Below are positions 8,422-15,907 of a DNA stretch of 34,101 nucleotides, in pieces (within the stretch, counting starts at the first letter, position 1; every line of letters begins with the position of its first letter). The notes beneath the pieces are model-generated. The model worked only from the letters and a program-made list of their open reading frames with translations. It made no database searches and was not told the DNA's origin. This stretch comes from Gammaproteobacteria bacterium (GTDB lineage Bacteria > Pseudomonadota > Gammaproteobacteria > HK1): NCBI GenBank assembly GCA_022823045.1, contig JAJDXW010000097.1, positions 1-34,101 of the forward strand. The letters are read 5' to 3'. The position numbers and the translations under genes were made by a program.

Positions 8422-11400
8422 TCATCGGGGCGGCCAGTCGTGGACCCTGAGCACGCCGGTGCCCTCCACGTTGCGCATGGAATGCAGGGTCGCCCACAGC
8501 CCGCGGCGGGTCTCTCCGTGGGTGAAGAGCAATCGTTCGGCGTTGCGTTCGCCTTCCGGCGCTTCGTAGCTGAGCTGCTGCTTGCTCTGCTCGCAGCGTC
8601 GGGCTTCGTCATGCCATTGTGCCGCAAGGCGGTCGAGGTGGGAGGCGATCTCGGAGCCCTGGCCGGCTTCGTCCGCCGCCCGCGCGCAACGCCGCGCGAG
8701 CTCGGCGATCACCGCTCGAACCTCGGGCGAATCGCGGCCGAACGTTCCCGCGGACTTGTTGTCCCGCAGGCCGGGACAGGCGTGCCGGACGGCGATGACG
8801 AGGGCGGCGTGGAGGGCACGGGTCCGCACCTGGTGCGTGAAGGGAGTCACGCTGCCCGGCTCCACGAAGCGGTAGAACGACTCGTGGTAGGGGCGAAAGC
8901 TCTCGTAGTGGGAGAGGCTCCGAGCCTGGTGCCGGTAGTAGTTGGCGAAGACGAGGCCGGGCACGTCGGCGCGGCCGACCCGGCTCGTCGCCTGGATGTA
9001 CTCCGCAGTGGTGAGGGGCTGGCCGTTGACGATCATGAGCGCGAGCCGCGGGACGTCGAGGCCGACCGACACCATGTTCGTGGCGAGCACCGCGTCGAGA
9101 CACTCTTCGCGCCCTCGGGGAAGCTCCAGGCGCCCGAAAGTCGCCGCGTTGTCCTCGGGGGTCCGCAGGCTCGTGAGCTGCTCGATCCGTGGTTCCCGGA
9201 ACCGCGGCACGGCCCCGCCGGGTTCCTCATCCGGGGCGCCGGACTCGCCTTCGGGCAGGTTCCCGCGCCCTTCCCCGATCTCGCCGGCGAGCCGCTGACC
9301 GAAGTCGCGCACGTCGGTGTCGAAGGCGTTGTGGCTGTTGCCGACCCCCTTGAGGCTCCCGTGGTAGACCACCTGGGTCCACCATGCATCGAGCAAGGCT
9401 TCCCGATCCGCGTTTCCACCGAACACCGCCCCCGGGGCGGCGAGGAGCGCGGCGGCGAGAGGTGCGAAGCAGTGCTGCTGATCGAGCATGGGAGCGAGAT
9501 AGCCGACGTAGAGGCGCCTCGGGCGCTTTCGGTCGGTCCGCGCGAAGTACGAATCGTCATGCGACAGCCCCGGGGGCGGGAACACGGCAAGGTCCCGCGC
9601 GTAGAGGCGGCGCACCTGCTCGGCCGCCATGCGGATGGTGGCGGTGGAGGCCACGTACTTGGGGCGGACGCCGCGCCGGACGAGCAGCGTCTCGAGGCCC
9701 GCTTCGTAGAGCCCTGCGACCGATCCCAGGGGGCCGGTGATGAGGTGCAGCTCGTCCTGGATGACGAGCTCCGGCGGCCGGGCGCCGCTGTCGGCGTCGA
9801 AGAACGCCCCGGTGCGCGCCTCCCACGCGATGCGCGCGAACTTGTCGATGGTGCCGACGAGGAGCGACGGCGGGCGCCGGTACAACGCCTCGTCCACCAC
9901 GTTGCAGGGGAGCGGCCGCTCGTCCGCACCGAACTCACACCCCTCGACGACGCAATGGAAATGGAAGTCGTCCTCCCCCGCCTCGTAGCCTCGCATGGGC
10001 TCGAAGGGCGTTCCGCACCACGGACAGCGCCCCAGGAGAAGCTTGTACCGCGTCTCGGTGCGGCCGCCCCGGATCTCCTCCACGAGCTCCTTCGCCTCGC
10101 GGAAGTGGTTGGGACTGATATCCCGGCCGACCCAGATCCCGATGTCGACGGGCTCCTCGCCGAGCCGCGCGGGATCGCCCCTTCGAATCAGCTCCAGGGC
10201 GCACACCATGCGCGCCGCGCGTTCGAACTGCTGCCGGGTCAGCAGGCGCAGGGTGTAGCGCATGAACGCCACGGTACCGGCCCCGGAGGCGGGATATCGG
10301 AGGCGCCGCCACGCGATCAGGAATGCGATGAGGCCGAGATAGGCTTCGGTCTTGCCGCCGCCGGTCGGAAACCAGATGAGGTCCAGCACGTCGCGATGGT
10401 CGTCATCCTCCCGGATCGTGGACTCCAGGGTGGTGAGCAGAAACGCCAATTGGAAGGGACGCCAGCGATAGCCGGCGGGCGGCGCCTCCCGCCCGGCGAC
10501 CCGGTCCGCCTGGCGCATCTGTTCCCGCATCACCCGGTTCGCGAGCCGAAACGACTCGGCGGCGAGCGGGTCGGTGCGAAGCATGTCGATGCACCCTCGC
10601 ATCCGCTCGACGGCCACCTGCATCCGGCCGCAGATCCGGGCCGCGGTGGCCCGCTCGCCGGGGCTCGCGAAGGCGGAGGCAGCGCGCTCCTGTTCCGCGA
10701 CCCACTCGGCGTACCCGGCGACGAAGCGGGCGAGTGCATCCGCCATCGTCGTCTCCATCGGCGCCTCGGCGAGATGCGCGAGATCGAGAACCGCCTCCTC
10801 GCCGCCGATGTCGACGGTCATCATCGGCACCTCGGCCTCGGGCATGAAGTCGCAACGGATTCGCGCCCTGGCGCACGGCTCCGGCCCTGCGTCCCAATCC
10901 GCGGCCGCCCCGTGCCCGACCGCGTAGATGCGTTGCTCGCGGTACTGAAGCTCGAGCTCGCGCTCCTCCTCGCCAAGCAGGCTCGGATCGACCCGCGGGT
11001 ATTCGACGAGCTCGCCCTTCTCGACCACGCACTCGAGCTGTGCCTCGAACAGCGCCTTGCCCACCCGATCCAGGGTGCGTGCGCGCGGCGGCGCATCCGG
11101 ATCCAGCTCACTCCGGTTGCACAGGGTCACGGTGAGAATGAGCCCGTCCCCATGCGGGCGGGCGCGAACGTCGATGCCGGCGCGCCCCTCCCAGATCGCC
11201 TCGATCGAGCCGTCGTGACCAGCGGCGCTCGACCACGCGACGGACTGCTCCGGCAGCAAGGTACGGGTGTACTCCGGGCTCCGGAATCGACCGCCCTCGC
11301 CTCGCTCGCCGGCGCCTTGGTAGATGGCTGCGGAGGCGGTGATCTCGAGCCGCACCTCCCCCCGGACGTAGCAGGAAAAGCCGACCGATGACGGCGGAAC

Positions 11401-11673
11401 GTACCGCCGTCGGCGAGGCGGGCGCGCAAGTGGTTCATCGTCGGACTCGCCGCCCGCACCCGGCTCATCGGCCGGGTCATCGAGGAGGCCCGGCTCGGCC
11501 TCGCCCTCTCCTGCCGAGGCGGGATCGATGCCGGACAGGCCGGGGTCGATCGGGTGCAGCACCCCCGTCGGATATCGGTCCAACGGCGACATCCCGAGGC
11601 TCCCCTCGCTGGCCGGCCCGACAAGCTGCCGGCGCAACCAGGCGACGAGCTTCCTTCTGGCTTCGACGTACAT
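8422..11673 (-). CDS. DrmA-like superfamily 2 helicase, first gene of DISARM-like operon
   Basis: 1083 residues from ATG 11673 (MYVEARRKLVAWLRRQLVGP), which has the N-terminal 'R..L...LR..L.GP' pattern of large DrmA-like helicases. An upstream in-frame ATG at 11811 lies before the predicted promoter, so I rejected it. Motif I is WFPTGGGKTEAY (about residue 434-445); motif II is VIQDELHLITGPLGS (about 635-650), with DELH in place of DEAD; motif III is YVASTATIR. The C-terminal lobe has ATNMVSVGLDVPRLALM and YIQATSRVGR (about 870-905), followed by FANYYRHQARSLSHYESF, which is typical of this family. A zinc-like CPWC...C...C cluster lies near 555-580. In DISARM, DrmA is the ATP-dependent motor that partners DrmB. 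Divergent neighbour: a PIN toxin/antitoxin pair. Confidence 0.9.
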   Translation of the reverse strand: MYVEARRKLVAWLRRQLVGPASEGSLGMSPLDRYPTGVLHPIDPGLSGIDPASAGEGEAEPGLLDDPADEPGAGGESDDEPLARPPRRRRYVPPSSVGFSCYVRGEVRLEITASAAIYQGAGERGEGGRFRSPEYTRTLLPEQSVAWSSAAGHDGSIEAIWEGRAGIDVRARPHGDGLILTVTLCNRSELDPDAPPRARTLDRVGKALFEAQLECVVEKGELVEYPRVDPSLLGEEERELELQYREQRIYAVGHGAAADWDAGPEPCARARIRCDFMPEAEVPMMTVDIGGEEAVLDLAHLAEAPMETTMADALARFVAGYAEWVAEQERAASAFASPGERATAARICGRMQVAVERMRGCIDMLRTDPLAAESFRLANRVMREQMRQADRVAGREAPPAGYRWRPFQLAFLLTTLESTIREDDDHRDVLDLIWFPTGGGKTEAYLGLIAFLIAWRRLRYPASGAGTVAFMRYTLRLLTRQQFERAARMVCALELIRRGDPARLGEEPVDIGIWVGRDISPNHFREAKELVEEIRGGRTETRYKLLLGRCPWCGTPFEPMRGYEAGEDDFHFHCVVEGCEFGADERPLPCNVVDEALYRRPPSLLVGTIDKFARIAWEARTGAFFDADSGARPPELVIQDELHLITGPLGSVAGLYEAGLETLLVRRGVRPKYVASTATIRMAAEQVRRLYARDLAVFPPPGLSHDDSYFARTDRKRPRRLYVGYLAPMLDQQHCFAPLAAALLAAPGAVFGGNADREALLDAWWTQVVYHGSLKGVGNSHNAFDTDVRDFGQRLAGEIGEGRGNLPEGESGAPDEEPGGAVPRFREPRIEQLTSLRTPEDNAATFGRLELPRGREECLDAVLATNMVSVGLDVPRLALMIVNGQPLTTAEYIQATSRVGRADVPGLVFANYYRHQARSLSHYESFRPYHESFYRFVEPGSVTPFTHQVRTRALHAALVIAVRHACPGLRDNKSAGTFGRDSPEVRAVIAELARRCARAADEAGQGSEIASHLDRLAAQWHDEARRCEQSKQQLSYEAPEGERNAERLLFTHGETRRGLWATLHSMRNVEGTGVLRVHDWPPR

Positions 11674-11744
11674 CGCGTCCGGCGCGGGGTGAACGATAGC
11701 GCGGCTTCCTGCTACGAAAAATCGGAAGCCGGCGCACCCACTTG

Positions 11745-11772
11745 ATTCTAGGTGATCGAATTCTCCGTGCAA
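11745..11772 (-). promoter_or_regulatory. Candidate sigma-70 promoter for the DISARM-like operon
   Basis: On the minus strand, TTGCAC (11772-11767) is separated by 16 bases from TAGAAT (11750-11745). Transcription would begin near 11738, leaving a leader of about 65 bases before the ATG at 11673. This supports the shorter start of the helicase gene. It is predicted from sequence only. Confidence 0.45.
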
Positions 11773-11854
11773 CAAGAGCGCTGACCGGGCTTTGGACGTT
11801 CTCCGCCGCAAGCATCGACTTCTGATCTAAGCTCCAGCCGGACCGAACCTGCCG

Positions 11855-11883
11855 TTGCACCGTCTGGAGCGTTACGCTACATA
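11855..11883 (+). promoter_or_regulatory. Candidate promoter for the PIN toxin-antitoxin pair, probably leaderless
   Basis: TTGCAC (11855-11860), an optimal 17-base spacer, then TACATA (11878-11883). The toxin ATG begins at 11890, six bases after the -10 box, which is where the transcript itself should begin. No Shine-Dalgarno sequence lies in the few bases between. The toxin mRNA would then be leaderless. The promoter is divergent from the defence-operon promoter about 85 bases away. Confidence 0.45.
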
Positions 11884-11889
11884 TGACGC

Positions 11890-12312
11890 ATGCGAATCGT
11901 CGTCGACACCAACGTTGTCATCGCGGCGTTACGGTCTCGGCGCGGCGCCAGCAACGCCCTGCTGATCGAGTTGCTGCACGGAAGGGCGACATGGCTCTGT
12001 TCGGTTCCCCTGTTCCTCGAATACGAAGAGGTCATGATGCGCCCGGAGTTCCGGCTGGACACCGGGCACGGCGAACCTGCGCTCGCGCGGTTCCTCACCG
12101 ACATCGCCTCCGTGATCGAGCCGGTCGGGCTACATTTCCTGTGGCGGCCCCAGCTCGCGGATCCGAAGGACGAGATGGTGCTGGAGGCTGCGGTCAACGG
12201 CGGCGCCGAAGCGCTCGTCACCCACAATGTCCGGCACTTCCACGAGGCCGCGGACAGGTTCGGCATCAACATCGCGACACCGCGCGACATTTTGGAGAGG
12301 ATGACCCGATGA
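11890..12312 (+). CDS. PIN-domain ribonuclease toxin (putative toxin component, PIN family)
   Basis: 140 residues, the usual size for a VapC-like toxin. It opens with MRIVVDTNVVIAAL, where D6 is the first PIN metal ligand. The second acidic patch is E44/E46 in LFLEYEEVMMRPEF. The C-terminal site is LADPKDEMVLEAA (D91, D94), followed by ALVTHNVRHF. This last segment fits the PIN_3-type subfamily (COG1569), in which 'DP.D..vle.A...gA..lVT.N..HF' is characteristic. PIN toxins are Mg-dependent RNases that cleave tRNA or rRNA when released from their antitoxin. The gene overlaps its partner by four bases (ATGA). Toxin-first order is the reverse of the classical vapBC order but common in this PIN subfamily. 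Confidence 0.9.
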   Translation: MRIVVDTNVVIAALRSRRGASNALLIELLHGRATWLCSVPLFLEYEEVMMRPEFRLDTGHGEPALARFLTDIASVIEPVGLHFLWRPQLADPKDEMVLEAAVNGGAEALVTHNVRHFHEAADRFGINIATPRDILERMTR

Positions 12313-12566
12313 CTGCCACCGTGAAGGCCCGCGTGTCCCTCAACCTGCCCGCTTCTCTGAAGGCCGCGGCTGAGCGCTACGCTCGGCGGGACGGCGTTTC
12401 TCTCAACCAGTTCATAGCGACGGCGCTGGCGGAGAAGATCGGTGCCCAAGGCGCCGCTGCGTTCTTCGCGGAACGGGGGCGTGGCGGCGACGCCGCCTCG
12501 GCCATCGGGTTTCTGCGCTCCGCACCGGACGTCGCGGCCGATGATGGCGACACGATCAGCCCATGA
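12309..12566 (+). CDS. HicB/RHH-type antitoxin partner of the PIN toxin
   Basis: 85 residues. It begins MTATVKARVSLNLPASLKAA, then AERYARRDGVSLNQFIATAL: a beta strand and two helices of the HicB C-terminal/Arc type (SLNQFI is characteristic of that helix). The rest, including the FFAERGRGGDAA stretch, should be the flexible toxin-binding tail. ATGA overlap with the toxin gives coupled synthesis. By family knowledge such antitoxins also repress their own promoter, which would be the one just upstream of the toxin. Confidence 0.85.
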   Translation: MTATVKARVSLNLPASLKAAAERYARRDGVSLNQFIATALAEKIGAQGAAAFFAERGRGGDAASAIGFLRSAPDVAADDGDTISP

Positions 12567-12643
12567 GGGAAGGCTCCGAGCCAGGAGCCCGTAACCACAC
12601 GTCAAACGGACGCGTCGCTCCGGTATGCGACTGGCCGGCGTGG

Positions 12644-13372
12644 CTATGCCTTGGTGGCCAGCCGGGATACGAATTCACCGTGTTCCGGTGACCGGAGCCC
12701 CTCGTCGAGCTCCGCGAGCGCCCCGGCCAAGTCCCCTTCCAGCAAGGCGCGAGTGGCGAGACGCAGCCCGGGGAAGGCGCGGCTTCGGAGGACGCCCTCA
12801 CGGTCCTCCGGCAACGGACGGTACTCGCCGTCCACAAGCTCGAACCAGTCGATGCGTCTCTCATGGGTGCGCCAGACGACGTACTCCCGGACGCCGTTTC
12901 GCCGATAGACGTTGCGCTTGGCGTGCATGTCGATCGAGGCGCTGGTTGCGGCGACCTCGACGACCAGCTCCGGCGCACCTTCGAGATAGTCGTCGTCGCT
13001 CACCCGGGACTGGCCGCCCACTCCCTCCTCGATCCACAACAGCACGTCGGGCTGGGGCTCGTTGTCGAGATCGAGACGGACGGTGGCGTTGTCGGCCACG
13101 GCGACTCCCGGTGTGTGGGCGGCATACACGAGTAGCACCCCTTGAACCGCGGAGTGTGGTTTGGCATGGCCGGCCAAGTGGACGGGCGACGGCATGTAGA
13201 CGACTCCTTCGATCAACTCCGCCTTCTTGACGTCCGGGCACGCGGCGTACCGGCGCTCGAATTCACAGCGCGTGAGACGGTCCCCGTTCTCCAGCGCCGG
13301 TATCGGCTCCTCGGACGGATGCGGGACAGCGCCGCGGGCACCCGTCACCGAATGAACCTCGTACTCCGCCAT
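12644..13372 (-). CDS. Uma2-family PD-(D/E)XK putative endonuclease (DUF820)
   Basis: 242 residues. The Uma2 core is readable: LTRCEFERRYAACPDVKKAELIEGVVYMPSPV at about 33-63 (first glutamate of the fold in AELIEG), then QPDVLLWIE near 107 (catalytic Asp), then ELVVEVAATSASID near 134 and KRNVYRRNGVREYVVW near 152. Uma2 proteins are predicted restriction-like nucleases, widespread and often multicopy in cyanobacteria and some proteobacteria; their function is unproven. The protein has a longer C-terminal tail than minimal Uma2 (about 190 residues). It is monocistronic and convergent with the toxin-antitoxin pair. Confidence 0.85.
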   Translation of the reverse strand: MAEYEVHSVTGARGAVPHPSEEPIPALENGDRLTRCEFERRYAACPDVKKAELIEGVVYMPSPVHLAGHAKPHSAVQGVLLVYAAHTPGVAVADNATVRLDLDNEPQPDVLLWIEEGVGGQSRVSDDDYLEGAPELVVEVAATSASIDMHAKRNVYRRNGVREYVVWRTHERRIDWFELVDGEYRPLPEDREGVLRSRAFPGLRLATRALLEGDLAGALAELDEGLRSPEHGEFVSRLATKA

Positions 13373-13472
13373 GCGTGGTCCCTCCGGCCGCGAACCCGAA
13401 TTTCATTATGGCACCGCCGCGCCGGTGTACACCAACCGATCCGGTCTCCACACCTGTCGGATTTTCACTACG

Positions 13473-13496
13473 TGTAGAAAGCCATCTACATTGTAG
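13473..13496. promoter_or_regulatory. Operator-like inverted repeat in the Uma2/TPP-enzyme divergent gap
   Basis: TGTAGA (13473-13478), six bases, then TCTACA (13485-13490) is a perfect inverted repeat. An overlapping palindrome, CTACA-T-TGTAG, covers 13486-13496. It lies about 100 bases upstream of the Uma2 start and about 190 upstream of the TPP-enzyme start. The rest of 13373-13688 holds no gene I can support. A Shine-Dalgarno GGAGG precedes ATG 13689 by seven bases. Confidence 0.35.
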
Positions 13497-13688
13497 CGAC
13501 GGGCGCCACGTCCGGGCCCGTGCGACGTATTCGAGGTCACGGGCCGGGCGGGCCGATTACAATCCTTCGTTTCGCGCCCCGCCCGCCCCCGACTTCGTGT
13601 CCATCCGGCGTGACCGTCGGCGAATCAACCGGCCCCGGCCGATCGGTCGCCGCACGCCGGGCCATCGAACCAGTCCCGGAGGACTTGC

Positions 13689-15395
13689 ATGAAGCCCGGA
13701 ACGACCAGCAACGCCGCCGCCGCCGCGGGCGGGAACCTCATCACGGGGCGGTCCGCCTTCCTGTCGCTGCTCCGCGACGAGGGGGTCGATCGCCTGTTCG
13801 GCAATCCGGGCACGACCGAGCTTCCCATCATGCACGCCCTCCGCGACGAGCCGGACATGGGCTACGTGCTCGGTCTCCAGGAGGGGATCGTGGTCGCGAT
13901 GGCGGACGGCTACGCGCGGGCGAGCGGCCGGCTCGCGGCCTGCAACGTGCACGTCGCGCCGGGGCTCGGGAACGCGATGGGCTCGCTCTACAACGCGAAG
14001 TTCTGGGGGTCGCCGGTGCTGGTGACGGCGGGGCAGCAGGAGATCGGGCACGGCCTCACCGAGCCCCTCCTCTACGACCCCCTCGTCCCCATCGCGGAGC
14101 CGCTCGTCAAGTGGGCGGTCGAGGTGCACCGGCTCGAGGATCTCCCGCGCATCGTCCGGCGGGCGGCCAAGGTCGCGCTCACCCCGCCGACCGGCCCGGT
14201 GTTCATCTCCCTCCCCGGCGACATCCTCAACCGGGCGGCCGCCATCGACCTCGGCGCCCCCACCCGGGTGGACGCGGCCGGCCGGCCGGGAGGCGAGGCC
14301 CTGGCCCGGCTCGGGGAGCGGCTGCTCCGCGCCGAGCGCCCGGTCATCGTGAGCGGGCACGAGGTGGCGACGAGCGACGCCCTCGCCGAAGCGGCCCGGC
14401 TCGCCGAGGTGCTGGGCGCCCCTGTCTACCAGCAGACCGTGCCCTACGGCGCGCACTTCCCGTCCGAGCATCCCGCCTTCCTCGGCGCCCTCACCCGCGT
14501 CCAGAAACAGGTGCGCGAGGCGCTCGCGCCCTACGACCTCGCGGTGTTCCTGGGCTCGGACGTCCTCCGGATGTCGGTGTGGAGCGAGATCGAGCCGTTG
14601 CCGGACGAACTGCCGGTGGTGCAGATCGGGCTCCGCGACTGGGAGATGGGCAAGAATTACCCGGCCGAGACCGCGGTTCGGGCGGACGTGAAGGAAACCC
14701 TGCGCGCCCTCCTCCCGATCCTCGAGAACGGCCGGGACGAGGCCGGGCGGAGCGCGGCGGCGGCCCGGATTGCCGCGTTGGCCGACCGGAACTGGGCTGC
14801 GAAACGCGCGCGCCTGCGCGCGGCGGCGGGCGAGGCGGAGGCGAAGGACCCGATCGCCCCTGCGGCGGCGGTGCGCCACCTCGTCGATGCGCTCCCCCCG
14901 GACGCGGTGTTCGTCGACGAGGGGCTCACGACCTCCAACACCCTCCACGGGCAGTACCCGTTCCGGGACCCGAAGAGCTACTTCGGGCTCGCGAGCGGCG
15001 GAATCGGGTTCGCGGTGGCGGGGGCCATCGGCATCCACATGGGGGTCCCGGACCGTCCCTGCGTCGCCCTCATCGGCGACGGCAGCGCGATGTACAACGT
15101 GCAGGCCCTCTGGACCGCCGCCCATCTCGACCTTCCGATCACCTACGTCATCGCGAACAACCGGAGCTACCGCATCCTCAAGGACCGGCTCCTCGCCTTC
15201 CACGGCGACGACAACTTCACCGGCATGGACTTCCAGTCGCCCCGCATCGACTTCGTGGGGCTCGCGGAGTCGATGGGGGTCTCTGCCCAACGGGTCGAGC
15301 GGGCGGCCGACCTCGGCGACGCGGTGCGCGAGTCCATCGCGAGCGGCAAACCGCGCCTCCTCGACGTCACCATCTCCAACGGCTACGACTCCTGA
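13689..15395 (+). CDS. Thiamine pyrophosphate-dependent enzyme, benzoylformate decarboxylase/acetolactate synthase type
   Basis: 568 residues with the three-domain layout of ThDP decarboxylases. The N-terminal Pyr domain contains RLFGNPGTTELP (37-46) and VLGLQEGIVVAMADGYAR (60-77), with E65 as the conserved glutamate that activates the cofactor. NVHVAPGLGN (86-95) holds a candidate active-site His. The C-terminal PP domain has LIGDGSAMYNVQALWTAA (about 458-475), the GDG...N ThDP/Mg motif, followed by VIANNRSYRIL. The closest named relatives by motif are benzoylformate decarboxylases and oxalyl-CoA decarboxylase-like enzymes, which decarboxylate 2-keto acids; the substrate here is not known. 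Start chosen by the GGAGG seven bases upstream. The unusual alanine-rich first 15 residues are probably not part of the fold. Confidence 0.88.
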   Translation: MKPGTTSNAAAAAGGNLITGRSAFLSLLRDEGVDRLFGNPGTTELPIMHALRDEPDMGYVLGLQEGIVVAMADGYARASGRLAACNVHVAPGLGNAMGSLYNAKFWGSPVLVTAGQQEIGHGLTEPLLYDPLVPIAEPLVKWAVEVHRLEDLPRIVRRAAKVALTPPTGPVFISLPGDILNRAAAIDLGAPTRVDAAGRPGGEALARLGERLLRAERPVIVSGHEVATSDALAEAARLAEVLGAPVYQQTVPYGAHFPSEHPAFLGALTRVQKQVREALAPYDLAVFLGSDVLRMSVWSEIEPLPDELPVVQIGLRDWEMGKNYPAETAVRADVKETLRALLPILENGRDEAGRSAAAARIAALADRNWAAKRARLRAAAGEAEAKDPIAPAAAVRHLVDALPPDAVFVDEGLTTSNTLHGQYPFRDPKSYFGLASGGIGFAVAGAIGIHMGVPDRPCVALIGDGSAMYNVQALWTAAHLDLPITYVIANNRSYRILKDRLLAFHGDDNFTGMDFQSPRIDFVGLAESMGVSAQRVERAADLGDAVRESIASGKPRLLDVTISNGYDS

Positions 15396-15408
15396 CCCGC
15401 TCTCCGGA

Positions 15409-15798
15409 TCAGGGGTCGACGGGGGTCAGAAGGGGGACCTTGGCCTTGGCGTAGGTCTGCTTCTCGACGAGCTGGCCGTCCGTGAAGTGCAGGATGTCGA
15501 GGCCGCGCCATCCGCCCGGCCCCTTGCGGGTGGTCATCGTGCAGGTCCAGCTTATAAGGACCTTGCCCGCTTCGGGGTCCGCGAAGAGGTCCTCCTGGTC
15601 GAAGCGGACCGCTCCGTACGCGCCCCGGAACTGGGGCTCGAAGGCGGCCCGGATCGCGTCGCGGCCCTCGTGGCGGGCACCGTGGAACTCGTCGTAGACC
15701 GCGTCTTCGGCGAAGAAGCTCATCACGCCGTCGAGGTCGTCGCGGTTGAACGCGTCGGTGAACCGGATGGCGAGGTCTTCGAGGGATTGCTTGTCCAT
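15409..15798 (-). CDS. SnoaL/NTF2-like family protein
   Basis: 129 residues: LAIRFTDAFNRDDLDGVMSFFAEDAVYDEFHG at the N-terminus and EGRDAIRAAFEPQFRG after it are the helix-helix-strand opening of the nuclear transport factor 2-like fold. The segment ILHFTDGQLVEKQTYAKAKVPLL is its terminal sheet. Such proteins are small cone-shaped isomerases, hydratases or binding proteins. No substrate can be read from sequence. The gene converges on the TPP enzyme with 13 bases between stops, and a GGAG lies eight bases before its ATG. It is probably independent of the carboxyltransferase gene 110 bases upstream on the same strand, although co-transcription is possible. Confidence 0.85.
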   Translation of the reverse strand: MDKQSLEDLAIRFTDAFNRDDLDGVMSFFAEDAVYDEFHGARHEGRDAIRAAFEPQFRGAYGAVRFDQEDLFADPEAGKVLISWTCTMTTRKGPGGWRGLDILHFTDGQLVEKQTYAKAKVPLLTPVDP

Positions 15799-15832
15799 GG
15801 GGTCTCTCCGATGCGCGGCGGTGGTTGGAAAT

Positions 15833-15855
15833 GGGGGGCGGGGGCGGGGGCGGGG
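15833..15855 (+). promoter_or_regulatory. G-quadruplex motif upstream of the NTF2-like gene
   Basis: Four G-runs of 6, 5, 5 and 4 are separated by single C bases on the plus strand. This is a near-ideal short-loop G-quadruplex sequence. It lies 35 bases before the NTF2-like start codon, on the strand that serves as template for that gene. It could pause transcription running from the upstream carboxyltransferase gene. The structure is predicted only. Confidence 0.5.
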
Positions 15856-15907
15856 CGCCGCTCCGGCCCGGTGAATTCGAGGGTCGAACTCGCTCGCCCG
15901 TCGCGAC

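Noticed and set aside
7513-11391. A plus-strand open frame of nearly 1,300 codons opposite the DrmA- and DrmB-like genes
   Set aside because: It is antisense to two genes with clear motifs, has Arg/Pro/Gly-rich composition and no domain. In high-GC DNA the strand opposite real genes often lacks stops.
15392-15429. CTGACCC...GGGTCAG inverted repeat spanning the stops of the TPP-enzyme and NTF2-like genes
   Set aside because: The seven-base stem with a 24-base loop and no U-tract is too weak to call a bidirectional terminator.
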